Assembly (NCBI RefSeq): GCF_009765785.1
Contig: NZ_LMUT01000009.1
Span: 32,382 to 96,381, forward strand
DNA from: Granulicella sp. L46
GTDB taxonomy: Bacteria > Acidobacteriota > Terriglobia > Terriglobales > Acidobacteriaceae
DNA: 64,000 bases
Reading direction: 5' to 3'
The notes beneath the pieces were generated by a model. It was not told the DNA's origin and did not search any database. It was given only the letters and a program-made list of their open reading frames with translations. Position numbers and translations under genes: made by a program. Of the stretch, positions 43,007-54,406 are shown piece by piece. Position 1 is the first letter of the stretch; every line of letters begins with the position of its first letter.

Positions 43007-43969
43007 ATGAGCACACCCACCATCGCCCTACTCTTCCCCGGCCAGGGCTCCCAATCCGTAGGCATGGGCCGCGCCTTCTACGACGCCAACCCCGAAGCCC
43101 GCGCCGTCTTCCAGGAAGCCGACGACACCCTCGGCTTCTCCCTATCCGACATCATCTTCAACGGCCCCGAAGACACCCTCAAGCTCACCGAAAACACCCA
43201 GCCCGCCATCCTCACCGTCTCCATCGCCGCCCTCCGCGTCCTCCAACCCGAACTCGAAGCACGCAACCTCACCATCGCCTACGCCGCCGGCCACTCCCTC
43301 GGCGAGTACTCCGCCCATGTCGCCGCCCAAACCTTCTCCTTCGCCGACGCCGTCCGCACCGTCCGCGCCCGCGGCCAGTTCATGCAGGCCGCCGTCCCCG
43401 CCGGCCAAGGCGCCATGGCCGCAATCCTCGGCCTCAATCTCGCCGACATCGAAGCCGCCTGCACCGCCGTCTCCGCCGAGCGCGCCCCCGAAGTCGTCAC
43501 CACCGCCAACCTCAACTCCCCCGACCAGACCGTCATCTCGGGCTCCGCAGCCGCCGTAGCCCGCGTAGCCGAGCTCTGCAAGGAACTCGGTGCCAAACGC
43601 GCCGTCATGCTCCCCGTCAGCGGCCCCTTCCACAGCCCGCTCATGATGCCCGCCCAACACCAACTCGAGCACCAACTCGAGTCCGTCACCTTCCAGCCAG
43701 CGCGCTTCCCCGTCGCCAGCAACATCGACGCTCAGTTCCACCTACAACCCGACACCATCCGCGACACCCTCATCCGCCAGGTCACGGGCACCGTCCGCTG
43801 GGTCGAATGCATCAACCAACTCCAGCTAAGCAACGTCACAAACTACATAGAAGTAGGCCCCGGCAAAGTCCTCTCAGGCCTAAACCGCCAAATCGACCGC
43901 ACCCTAAACACCACCAACATAGAAGACCCCGCCAGCCTGGAAAAAACGCTAGCCGCCCTCACCACCTGA
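43007..43969 (+). CDS. fabD: Malonyl-CoA:ACP transacylase
   Basis: The 320-residue enzyme loads malonate onto acyl carrier protein for fatty acid synthesis. The N-terminal LLFPGQGSQSVGMG, active-site Ser in GHSLGEYSAHVAAQ and the C-terminal YIEVGPGKVLSGLN block are all present. The Ser-His-Gln arrangement is typical. It is not in a fab cluster here; the neighbours are the ArsR operon and a GH39 gene. Confidence 0.95.
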   Translation: MSTPTIALLFPGQGSQSVGMGRAFYDANPEARAVFQEADDTLGFSLSDIIFNGPEDTLKLTENTQPAILTVSIAALRVLQPELEARNLTIAYAAGHSLGEYSAHVAAQTFSFADAVRTVRARGQFMQAAVPAGQGAMAAILGLNLADIEAACTAVSAERAPEVVTTANLNSPDQTVISGSAAAVARVAELCKELGAKRAVMLPVSGPFHSPLMMPAQHQLEHQLESVTFQPARFPVASNIDAQFHLQPDTIRDTLIRQVTGTVRWVECINQLQLSNVTNYIEVGPGKVLSGLNRQIDRTLNTTNIEDPASLEKTLAALTT

Positions 43970-44028
43970 TGAGCGCGCAGAAGAAGCTCATTTAGCCGTC
44001 GGACCATCTCCCTGCTACCCTCATCCTC

Positions 44029-45588
44029 ATGCACCGCGCCCTTCGTTTTCTTCTCCTCTGCCTCTCTGCAACCTGTCTCGCCCAATCCCCACAAACCCTC
44101 ACCATCGACGCCGCCCAAACAATAGGCCCGCACTCCCAAACTCCCCTAAACACCGTTGGTGCCGGCCGCGCCAACGAAGGCCTCCGCGCCGACTGGCAAT
44201 CCCAACTCTCCACCGTCCAGCGCGAAATCGGCTTCCACTACATCCGCTTCCACGGCATCTTCCACGACGACATGGGCGTCTACACCGAAGACCCCCACGG
44301 CCACCCCATCTACAACTTCCAATACGTCGACGCCCTCTACGACGCTCTCTTCGCCCAACACATCCGCCCGTTCGTGGAGCTCTCCTTCATGCCCTCCGCT
44401 CTCGCCAGCGGCCCGCAAACCGTCTTCTGGTGGAAGGGCAACATCACCCCGCCCAAAGACATGGCTAAGTGGAATGCCCTCATCGAAGCCTTCGTCACCC
44501 ACCTCCAATCCCGCTATGGCAACGACGAAGTCAACCACTGGTACTTCGAAGTCTGGAATGAGCCCGACCTCCACAACGGCTTCTTCACCGGCTCCCAATC
44601 CGACTACTTCAACCTCTACAAAAACACGGTCGAATCCGTTCGCTCCGTCTGCCCGAAGTGTCGCGTTGGAGGCCCCGCCACCGCCGTTGGATGGGAGGCC
44701 GACTGGCTCGACTTCATCGCCAAAAATCACGTCCCAGCCGACTTCGACTCCACCCACACTTACGGCGTAGTCAAAGGCTCCTTCGACGCCACCGGCGACG
44801 ACGGCACGCTCCTCGACACCTCTCCCAACAGCATCGTCGGCCGCGTCCGCGACTCGCGCAATCGCATCGACCACAGCGCCACTCCGCACCTCGAGCTGCA
44901 CTACACCGAGTGGTCCTCCAGCTACACCCCCACGGACTTCATCCACGACCAATACATCGAAGCCGCCTTCATCCTCGAAAAACTCCGCGCCACCTCTCCG
45001 CTAACCCAATCCATGTCCTACTGGACATTCACCGACATCTTCGAAGAAGGTGGTCCACCCACGCGCCCCTTCTACGGCGGCTTCGGCCTCATGAACCTGC
45101 AGGGCATCCGCAAGCCCGCGTACTTCGCCTATAAATTCCTCGCCCAGCTAGGCCCCACAGACATAGCCACCACCAGCCCCGACCACTCCTGGGCCACCAC
45201 CAAACCCGACGGCTCCGTCCAGATCCTCTTCTGGAACTACACCCCGATCGCGCCCCCCGCCACCTCTGACGACCAGATCTTCTACAAGCGCGAGCAGCCC
45301 GCCCAGCCCGCGCCCAGCACACACCTCATCCTCGACCACCTCCACAACGGCCGCTACCAACTCAACGTCTATCGCACCGGCTATCAGCAGAACGACGCCT
45401 ACACCGCGTACCTCCACATGGGCTCTCCCATCGATCTCTCCCCCGCCCAGGTCGAAGCTCTCAACCACACCGCCAGCGGCGCACCCACCGAGACCCAAAC
45501 CATCCACATCACCAACAGCCACTTCGACAAGACCTTCCCCATGCAACAGAACGACACCGTCCTCCTAACCCTCACACCCACCCACTAG
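44029..45588 (+). CDS. Secreted GH39-like glycoside hydrolase
   Basis: The 519-residue protein has a signal peptide (MHRALRFLLLCLSATCLAQ) and a (beta/alpha)8 barrel. The acid/base lies in FEVWNEPDL and the nucleophile in YTEWSSSY, the combination used by family 39 beta-xylosidases and alpha-L-iduronidases. A beta-sandwich follows (about residues 360-510). Probable substrates are xylo-oligosaccharides. It follows fabD by 60 bp, but no shared promoter is seen. Neighbouring repeats start 10 bp after the stop. Confidence 0.9.
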   Translation: MHRALRFLLLCLSATCLAQSPQTLTIDAAQTIGPHSQTPLNTVGAGRANEGLRADWQSQLSTVQREIGFHYIRFHGIFHDDMGVYTEDPHGHPIYNFQYVDALYDALFAQHIRPFVELSFMPSALASGPQTVFWWKGNITPPKDMAKWNALIEAFVTHLQSRYGNDEVNHWYFEVWNEPDLHNGFFTGSQSDYFNLYKNTVESVRSVCPKCRVGGPATAVGWEADWLDFIAKNHVPADFDSTHTYGVVKGSFDATGDDGTLLDTSPNSIVGRVRDSRNRIDHSATPHLELHYTEWSSSYTPTDFIHDQYIEAAFILEKLRATSPLTQSMSYWTFTDIFEEGGPPTRPFYGGFGLMNLQGIRKPAYFAYKFLAQLGPTDIATTSPDHSWATTKPDGSVQILFWNYTPIAPPATSDDQIFYKREQPAQPAPSTHLILDHLHNGRYQLNVYRTGYQQNDAYTAYLHMGSPIDLSPAQVEALNHTASGAPTETQTIHITNSHFDKTFPMQQNDTVLLTLTPTH

Positions 45589-45599
45589 GACTCTTCGTC

Positions 45600-45770
45600 T
45601 GATCTGTCACCAACCTGTCATCCCGCGCAGTCTCCCCTTCTAACCCGCCACCAATCTGTCATCCTGAGCGAAGTCTCCCTTTCTGACCCGCCACCAATCT
45701 GTCATCCTGAGCGCAGTCGTTCGCGCACTTTGCGAACGACGCAGCCGAAGGACCCCGAAGAATTCCATCC
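45600..45770. repeat. Family B repeats after the GH39 gene
   Basis: Two GTCATCCTGAGCG elements (about 45659 and 45702) follow a GTCATCCCGCGCAG element (about 45617). The last runs through TTCGCGCACTTTGCGAACGA into AGCCGAAGGACCCCGAAG. That core, a long palindrome with B-type ends, matches the in-frame element of mnmG at 49147-49205. Confidence 0.7.
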
Positions 45771-45809
45771 CACCCACACGCTTCGCCCGTTCCCACCGAG
45801 CTCTTTGCT

Positions 45810-46496
45810 CTACTCGATCCCGTCGCCACCGCCAGGCAAATCCCCACGTACCCCGCGCTCCAACACACCGAGCCTCTCCTCCAACCCCCGAACCACCTCC
45901 TCCAACGCCGCCACCCGCTGCACCAAAGAATCGGGTGCCCCGGGTCCGGATTCTCGGACCCGGGCCTCCGCACCACTAACTAACCCCGCATCCACCGGCC
46001 CACAAAGCAAGTGCACCCAACGAGCCTCCCGCGCCCCAGCCTGCCGCGCCATCAACTGCGTCAGCGGCTCAGCTTGTCCCGAGACCTCCCGACCCGCCAG
46101 CCGTTCCAACACCGTCAGCACCGCCGCATTGTCATCGAACGCATACATCCGCTCCGTCCGAGCCCGCAACTCCGCCGAAGTCTGCGCCCCCCGCAGCAGC
46201 AGCAAACACATCACCGCCACCTCATCCCGCCGCAAGTTCAGAACATCCCTCACCCGATGCTCAAACTTCGTAGCCCGCGACTCCGCAATCGTCCGCACCA
46301 ACCCCAGTTGATCCAGCTCAAACAGCGCCGTCCGCACATCCGCCTCGCTCAACTCCATCACCGGCTCGCGACTGCTCTTCTGATTACAAGCGTTCACCGC
46401 CGCATTCAAACTCAGCGGGTAATACTCCGGCGTATTGATCTCTTTCTCAATCAACGCCCCCAGCACCCGCGCCTCAACCACATTCAACTCAACCAT
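45810..46496 (-). CDS. YceH family (DUF480) protein with an in-frame palindromic repeat
   Basis: The 228-residue protein has two winged-helix-like halves typical of DUF480 (LNVVEARVLGALIEKEINTPEYYPLSLNA and RRDEVAVMCLLLLRGAQTSAELRAR). The family is widespread and its function is unknown. Residues about 180-194 (ARVRESGPGAPDS) are encoded by a family E palindrome (45928-45965), followed by a coiled-coil-like tail. The palindrome sits in the variable C-terminal region outside the conserved halves. Confidence 0.85.
   Translation of the reverse strand: MVELNVVEARVLGALIEKEINTPEYYPLSLNAAVNACNQKSSREPVMELSEADVRTALFELDQLGLVRTIAESRATKFEHRVRDVLNLRRDEVAVMCLLLLRGAQTSAELRARTERMYAFDDNAAVLTVLERLAGREVSGQAEPLTQLMARQAGAREARWVHLLCGPVDAGLVSGAEARVRESGPGAPDSLVQRVAALEEVVRGLEERLGVLERGVRGDLPGGGDGIE
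45928..45965 (-). repeat. In-frame palindromic repeat (family E) inside yceH
   Basis: The hairpin CCGGGTCCG / CGGACCCGG (45940-45963) with the flank GAATCGGGTGCCCC has the same design as 18694-18736, but the gene reads it from the other strand. Confidence 0.8.
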
Positions 46497-46563
46497 CCCT
46501 CAATCCTACCGAACCCGCCGAATCTTCACGCTGCAACATCACCGCCGCCTTACACTTGCATCC

Positions 46564-47016
46564 ATGAAAAATTTGTTCGATCCCGCGACAGCCCAACAGG
46601 TCAAAGCACGGCTCGAAACATTGCAGTCCGATAGCCCACACCAGTGGGGCAAGATGAACCCAGAGCAGGCGATGGCGCACTGCTCTGCCAGCATTGAAAT
46701 GTCGCTCGGAGACTTCCACCCACCGCGGAAATTCATTGGCAGGATCCTCGGCCCCATCATCAAACCCCTTGCCTTGCGCGACGACGAACCCATGCGCAAA
46801 AATTCACCCACCATCGACGAGATTATTGTGCAGGATCACCGCGACATCGAAGCAGAACGAATCCGTCTCCTCAACCTGATCGACCGCTTCACCACCACCG
46901 GACCAACCACCTGCACCAACCATCCCCACAGCTTCTTCGGACCCCTCACGCCCGAACAGTGGTCGATCCTGATGTACAAACATCTCGACCATCACCTCCG
47001 CCAATTCGGAGCCTAG
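46564..47016 (+). CDS. DUF1569 protein (DinB-like fold)
   Basis: The 150-residue protein matches DUF1569: GKMNPEQAMAHCSASIEMSLGD near the N-terminus, RILGPIIKP, and HPHSFFGPLTPEQWSILMYKHLDHHLRQFGA at the C-terminus, which carries the His residues expected of a DinB-type metal site. Function unknown; possibly thiol-dependent. The ATG at 46564 fits family length. It is divergent from yceH. Confidence 0.85.
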   Translation: MKNLFDPATAQQVKARLETLQSDSPHQWGKMNPEQAMAHCSASIEMSLGDFHPPRKFIGRILGPIIKPLALRDDEPMRKNSPTIDEIIVQDHRDIEAERIRLLNLIDRFTTTGPTTCTNHPHSFFGPLTPEQWSILMYKHLDHHLRQFGA

Positions 47017-47086
47017 CCCTCATCCCACGGCCAGAATCAACGGCCACGCCACGAGATTAGCCGCGGCACGACCGGGTGAGCAGCGG

Positions 47087-47140
47087 GCTTTAGCCGCGGA
47101 ACAAGTCTCCGCACAAATTGAGCTTTAGCCCCGGGCATGC
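47087..47140. repeat. Family D palindromes upstream of mnmG
   Basis: A GCGGGCTTTAGCCGCGG element (about 47089-47106) and a GAGCTTTAGCCCCGGGC element (about 47119-47135) lie just before the mnmG start, in the same family as 10164-10221 and 22735-22794. Confidence 0.6.
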
Positions 47141-47177
47141 GCGCGCCGGCCGCAGACTCCCTCTAAAATGGAAGGTG

Positions 47178-49733
<2,556 letters not shown>

Positions 49734-49794
49734 TTAGTCACCAGCGACGCAGTTAACTCTCGCCGTCCGCGCAGGACCGCCCTCCGCGTAGGAG

Positions 49795-51504
49795 TCACCG
49801 CCCAATAGGCAACAGCCCCTTCTCCACCAGCACCGGCACCCGACGATTCTTCGTAGCCTGCTCATACGCATAAGCCCACCCCAGCAACTCCCCATCCCTC
49901 CAAGGCCGCGCGCTAATCTCCAACCCAAACGGCAGCCCATCCGGATAGAACCCACCAGGCACCACCACGGCCGGCACGCCAATCCGATTCACCCACCCCG
50001 TATGACTCTCCGGCCCGGTACTCAACCCGCCATTCTGCGGCATCGTTTCATCCGGCGTCGGCATCTGCGCGCTTGGATAAATCAATCCATCCAAATGAAA
50101 TTCATCGAGCGCCGCCTCATACTCTCGCAACGCCTCCCGTTGCGGACCAAAGAAATTCTTCTCCGCATCCGGATCCTTCGCCAAAATCGCCTGCACTTGC
50201 GGAGCATCCTCCGCGACCCCACCCGGCCGCCTCTCCCCGGTAAACACCATCGGCCAAGCCACGCCGGTAGCCCGCGTATACGCCTCACCGCTGCGATATT
50301 CCTTCGGCCCAAACTCCGAAATCCATTGGTCCGCACCATCCTTCAAATACAGCCGCGAAACAATCTTGTGAATCGCGTCATAGAAACTCAACGGCAGCAG
50401 CTTCTCGTCAATCACCACCACCGCCCCCGCCGCCCGCATCTGCTCCGCCGCCTTCATCAACATCGCGCGAGTCTCCGGCTGCAGCTTGTCCTCCTCGGTC
50501 TCAAGCATGAACGCCGGCACACCAAACCTCTTCCCCTTCAAAGCATCCTTCTTCAAATATTTCGTGTACGGCCCACCCTCCGCTTTCTCCGCTGACCCCC
50601 CGGCCTCGACCTTGCCTTTTGAATTCATAGTCCGAAAATCCAGCGGATCTTCCCCCGCCATCACCCCCAGCGCAATCGCCGCGTCCGTCACATTGCGCGC
50701 AATCGGCCCCGTGTTATCGCGCAGCCAATCCAGCGGCGCAATCCCCGCAATACTCGTCAGCCCGCGCGTCGGCAACACCCCCACAACCGAGCTAGTCCCC
50801 GCAGGCATCGTGATGCTGCAAGCCGTATCGCTCCCCGTCCCCACCATCGCTTCGTTGCTCGTCACCGCCGTCACCGTTCCGCCCGAACTCCCACCCGGCG
50901 AGAACCTCACATCATAAGCATTCCCCGTCCGCCCAAACGCCGTCGACCGCGTAGTATCCGCAATCGCGAAGTCCGGCATATTCGTAATCCCCAAAATCAC
51001 CGCACCCGCCGCACGCAACCTCGCAACAACCGTCGCATCCCGCTCCGCCACAAACTCATGTCCGCGAATCGCGAACCCCGCCCACCCATCCGTATCGATC
51101 AACCCCTTCACCGCCGTATTCGCCTTGATCACAATCGGCACACCCCACATCGCGCCATGCTCCAGGCCACCCGAATCCTCCCGCCGCGCCGTCTCCAACG
51201 CGCCCTTCACATCCACGGTCTGCACGTCGCGATAGATCCCGTTGTACTTCGCAATCCTTCCGAGATACCACCGCGTCACCTGCTCCACCGTATAAACATG
51301 CCGCGCATACAAAGCCTGCAGCCGAGGAATATCAATCTCCATCAAGTCGCGATCCATCCGCGCCTGCTCCGCCTCCGGCAACACCGGCAACCCACTCGGC
51401 AGCGCCACCGGCGGCTCACTCTGATTCGGCACCACCAACTGCGCCCGCAAGCAGCTCGCACTCACCAACACCGCCATCACCAACCCGACAAACGTTCGCC
51501 GCAT
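49795..51504 (-). CDS. Secreted amidase (amidase signature family)
   Basis: The ~569-residue protein has a signal peptide (MRRTFVGLVMAVLVSASCLRAQ) and the amidase signature: catalytic Lys in VIKANTAV, the GGSSGG block with the cis-Ser, and the nucleophile Ser in GSDTACSITMPA. Such enzymes hydrolyse amides or act like Glu-tRNA amidotransferase subunit A. The export signal suggests an extracellular peptide amide or amide-containing compound. The ATG at 51504 has GGAGG seven bases upstream. Convergent with mnmG. Confidence 0.9.
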   Translation of the reverse strand: MRRTFVGLVMAVLVSASCLRAQLVVPNQSEPPVALPSGLPVLPEAEQARMDRDLMEIDIPRLQALYARHVYTVEQVTRWYLGRIAKYNGIYRDVQTVDVKGALETARREDSGGLEHGAMWGVPIVIKANTAVKGLIDTDGWAGFAIRGHEFVAERDATVVARLRAAGAVILGITNMPDFAIADTTRSTAFGRTGNAYDVRFSPGGSSGGTVTAVTSNEAMVGTGSDTACSITMPAGTSSVVGVLPTRGLTSIAGIAPLDWLRDNTGPIARNVTDAAIALGVMAGEDPLDFRTMNSKGKVEAGGSAEKAEGGPYTKYLKKDALKGKRFGVPAFMLETEEDKLQPETRAMLMKAAEQMRAAGAVVVIDEKLLPLSFYDAIHKIVSRLYLKDGADQWISEFGPKEYRSGEAYTRATGVAWPMVFTGERRPGGVAEDAPQVQAILAKDPDAEKNFFGPQREALREYEAALDEFHLDGLIYPSAQMPTPDETMPQNGGLSTGPESHTGWVNRIGVPAVVVPGGFYPDGLPFGLEISARPWRDGELLGWAYAYEQATKNRRVPVLVEKGLLPIGR

Positions 51505-51534
51505 CCATCCACCTCCCGAAATCACTCTCTTGCT

Positions 51535-51615
51535 TTGGTCGTTGCTCTTGCTTTTCTTTCTGTCATTCCCTCCGGGAATCTGCTTCTCGCTTCTTGTAGC
51601 ACCACTTGTAGCACG
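51535..51615. repeat. Family C repeat with TTGC hexamers between amidase and fucosidase genes
   Basis: A TTGC hexamer run, then GTCATTCCCTCCGGGAATCTGCTTCTC (51562-51588), then two copies of TTGTAGCAC about 15 bp apart. No gene is supported. Confidence 0.65.
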
Positions 51616-51689
51616 CCCCGCATTTCAACTCCCAGCACCGAAGACGATATAGTTCTATTCGCTGCGCTATCCCTGTCGCGAAGGATCCC

Positions 51690-53297
51690 ATGAAGCTTTC
51701 CCGCCGCCAGACCCTCAAGCTTCTAGCGACCGCCGCACCAGCCTTCGGTCTCCGCAAGTCCTTCTCCCAATCTTCCTCAACTCCACCGCCCCTCGCCATC
51801 ACGCCCGGCCCCTACACCAACACCCGCGCCTCCCTCCGCGCCTACACCACACCCGACTGGTTCGCCGACGCAAAGTTCGGCATCTGGTCCCACTGGGGTC
51901 CGCAATCCGCCATCGGCGACGGCGACTGGTACGCCCGCAACATGTACATCGAAGGCACCGCCCAGTACGACTACCACCTCAAGCGCTTCGGCCCCCAATC
52001 CAAGACCGGCTACAAAGACCTCATCCCTCTCTTCACCGCCGACCAGTGGGATCCCGAACACCTCATGGATCTCTACCAGCACGCCGGCGCAAAATACTTC
52101 TTCTCCATGGGTGTTCACCACGACGGCTACGACCTCTGGAACTCCAAATACCAACCCCGCTGGAACTCCGTAGCCTCCGGCCCGCACAAAGATGTCGTAG
52201 GCCTCTGGGCCTCAGCCGCCCGCGCCCGCGGCCTCCGCTTCGGCGTATCCGAGCACCTCTCCAACTCCTTCGACTGGTTCGCCCCCGCCCACCTCGCCGA
52301 CACCAAAGGCCCCTACGCGAACGTCCCCTACGACGGCCAGAACCCCGCCTTCGCCGACCTCTACCACGACTACTCCACCATGCCCGCCAACTTCGCCCAC
52401 ACCGCGCAGGACATGGGCCGCGTAGCGCCTGACACCTGGAAGCTCCACTACTTCAACCGCGTCAAAGACCTAATCGACCAGCATCAGCCCGACCTCCTCT
52501 ACACCGACGGCGGCATCTCGCTCGAGGAGTACAGCCTCGCCACCGTAGCCGAGCTCTACAACGTAGGCCCCTACTCGTACCAAAACAAATCCCAGGCCAT
52601 CTACTTCAGCAAAACCCCCACCGACTGCCCCGACGCGACCTCCTGCGTCATCGACCACGAGCGCAGTGTCCTCAACCAGATCGATCCCCGCCCCTGGCAA
52701 ACCGACACCTGCATCGGCAACTGGCACTACCGCGTCGGCGAGAAATACAAGTCCCCAAAAAAAGTCATCGACCTCCTGGTCGACATCGTCAGCAAAAACG
52801 GCAACCTCCTCCTCAACATCCCTCTCCCCGCCTCCGGCCTCCCCGACCCCGAAGAGCTTCGCATCCTCGAAGCCATCACCCAATGGACCTCGATCAACGG
52901 CGAAGCCATCTACTACACGCGCCCCTGGAAGATCCACGGCGAAGGCCCCTCCACCAAGGTAGTGATCAAGCCCAACGGCAAAGAGTTCGACCCCAACGAA
53001 GGCAAGCAGCCCGACCTAACCCACCAGGACATCCGCTTCACCACCAAAGGCAAAACCCTCTACGCCCTAGCAATGGGCTGGCCCCCAACGCAGCCCAACC
53101 AACCCACCGAACTCCTCATCCAATCCCTGGCCACCAACAGCCCGCAACAACCCGGCAAGCCCGTAGACATCCGCCTCTTAGGCCACAACGAATCCCTCCG
53201 CTTCACGCAAGACACCACCGCCCTCCGCATCACTCTCCCCTCCACCCCAACCCCCGCCTCCAACCTAGGCATAGCCCTCCGCATCAACTTCGCCTAG
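51690..53297 (+). CDS. Secreted alpha-L-fucosidase (GH29)
   Basis: The 535-residue enzyme should remove terminal alpha-L-fucose from glycans. The N-terminus has a Tat-type signal (KLSRRQTLKLLATAAPAFG). The GH29 blocks FADAKFGIWSHWGPQSAI, MYIEGTAQYDYHLKRFG and YFFSMGVHHDGYDLWNS are typical, and the catalytic Asp lies in DLLYTDGG (about residue 274). The C-terminal beta-sandwich follows. It is single, after a repeat-bearing gap. Confidence 0.92.
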   Translation: MKLSRRQTLKLLATAAPAFGLRKSFSQSSSTPPPLAITPGPYTNTRASLRAYTTPDWFADAKFGIWSHWGPQSAIGDGDWYARNMYIEGTAQYDYHLKRFGPQSKTGYKDLIPLFTADQWDPEHLMDLYQHAGAKYFFSMGVHHDGYDLWNSKYQPRWNSVASGPHKDVVGLWASAARARGLRFGVSEHLSNSFDWFAPAHLADTKGPYANVPYDGQNPAFADLYHDYSTMPANFAHTAQDMGRVAPDTWKLHYFNRVKDLIDQHQPDLLYTDGGISLEEYSLATVAELYNVGPYSYQNKSQAIYFSKTPTDCPDATSCVIDHERSVLNQIDPRPWQTDTCIGNWHYRVGEKYKSPKKVIDLLVDIVSKNGNLLLNIPLPASGLPDPEELRILEAITQWTSINGEAIYYTRPWKIHGEGPSTKVVIKPNGKEFDPNEGKQPDLTHQDIRFTTKGKTLYALAMGWPPTQPNQPTELLIQSLATNSPQQPGKPVDIRLLGHNESLRFTQDTTALRITLPSTPTPASNLGIALRINFA

Positions 53298-53305
53298 ACC
53301 CATCA

Positions 53306-53356
53306 GCCGAATGGGTGCCCCATCCATCGCGCGCCTTTGCGCGATGGGTGGGGAAT
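53306..53356. repeat. Palindromic hairpin (family E-like) after the fucosidase gene
   Basis: CCATCCATCGCGC and GCGCGATGGGTGG form a near-perfect stem of ~14 bp (53318-53353) preceded by GGGTGCCCC. It may terminate the fucosidase transcript; its GGGTGCCCC flank links it to the elements at 18694 and 45928. Confidence 0.55.
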
Positions 53357-53436
53357 CACGCCCGCCTGCCACCCACAAATCCCGCTCCCGCTAACCGCCG
53401 CGGCTCACCCGCAGCATCCCGCCGCGTCAAGAGAAC

Positions 53437-54237
53437 ATGCTCTCCGTTACCCGCGTCACTCGCCTGCTCTTGGTCATCGCGGCTATCGTGGCAACGGCCG
53501 CGCAGGCGCAACAGCCCGCCGCGTCGCCGAGCGCAACATTTGAGGCCGCCTCCATTCGCCCAGTGGAGTGGCACATGGGTTGCCACAGCAGCCTGCCGTC
53601 AGGCAGCACCCATTTCGGAGTCACCTGCCGTCCCCTGCTTGCTCTGATCGCAATGGCGTGGAATGTCACCGGGGATGAGATCCAGGGCGGTGATCGCTCG
53701 GCGCTCGGGACGCTCTATGACGTCAACGCTACTGTGCCGGATAACAAGCCATGGTCGGACTTCAATACCATCCGTCCTATGTTGCGGCAGCTATTGATCG
53801 AGCGCTTCCACCTATCCGTTCATACCGGCTCGAAGAAGGAGGCCGCCTATGGCTTGTACATAGCGAAAGGTGGCGCGAAATTGAAACCCTCCAAGCGCGA
53901 TATCAGTCAGGAAGGCGAGGCGGCTGGAGCGCCCTCCGCCAACTGGCTCAGCGATTCCCATGTTCAAAGCCGCGGAGCAAATATGTTCCACGTCACGAGC
54001 CTGTTTTCCCTCGTTTTGCGCGAACCGGTCGTTGATCACACTGGGCTTTCCGGCACCTTCAACATCGACCTCGACTTCGCACCTCTCAGATCGACGAACG
54101 CCGCAGCGACGGACTCACCTCTACCCTCGTTCTTCAGCGCAGTGGAAGATACCTTGGGCCTGCAGCTCCGGCCGGAACAGGTAACCGTGCCAAACCTCAT
54201 CATCGATCATGTCGACGCAAATCCATCACCGAACTAG
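53437..54237 (+). CDS. TIGR03435-type secreted protein
   Basis: The 266-residue product has a signal peptide and the pattern of the soil-associated acidobacterial family TIGR03435: FEAASIRP after the signal, LLIERFHLSVHTGSKKEAAYGLYIAKGGAKLKPS and a VVDHTGLSGTFNIDLDF region, ending VPNLIIDHVDANPSPN. The family is abundant in Acidobacteria and its function is unknown. Codon usage is less C-ending than in the neighbours. The start at 53437 gives a clean signal peptide. Confidence 0.9.
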   Translation: MLSVTRVTRLLLVIAAIVATAAQAQQPAASPSATFEAASIRPVEWHMGCHSSLPSGSTHFGVTCRPLLALIAMAWNVTGDEIQGGDRSALGTLYDVNATVPDNKPWSDFNTIRPMLRQLLIERFHLSVHTGSKKEAAYGLYIAKGGAKLKPSKRDISQEGEAAGAPSANWLSDSHVQSRGANMFHVTSLFSLVLREPVVDHTGLSGTFNIDLDFAPLRSTNAAATDSPLPSFFSAVEDTLGLQLRPEQVTVPNLIIDHVDANPSPN

Positions 54238-54406
54238 CGCTGACTCGCAGAGCGCTGTTACCTACCTCGCGCACACTAACCAGCGTTCGCGTGAACCAGC
54301 GCTTCAACGAACTTCCCCCGCCCGACTGTGCAACTCCGCCCCCAACGCAGCGTCACCGTGCGCGCACTTTGACGCCCCACCCCGCGCTTGCTACCCTCAT
54401 CCCAAG

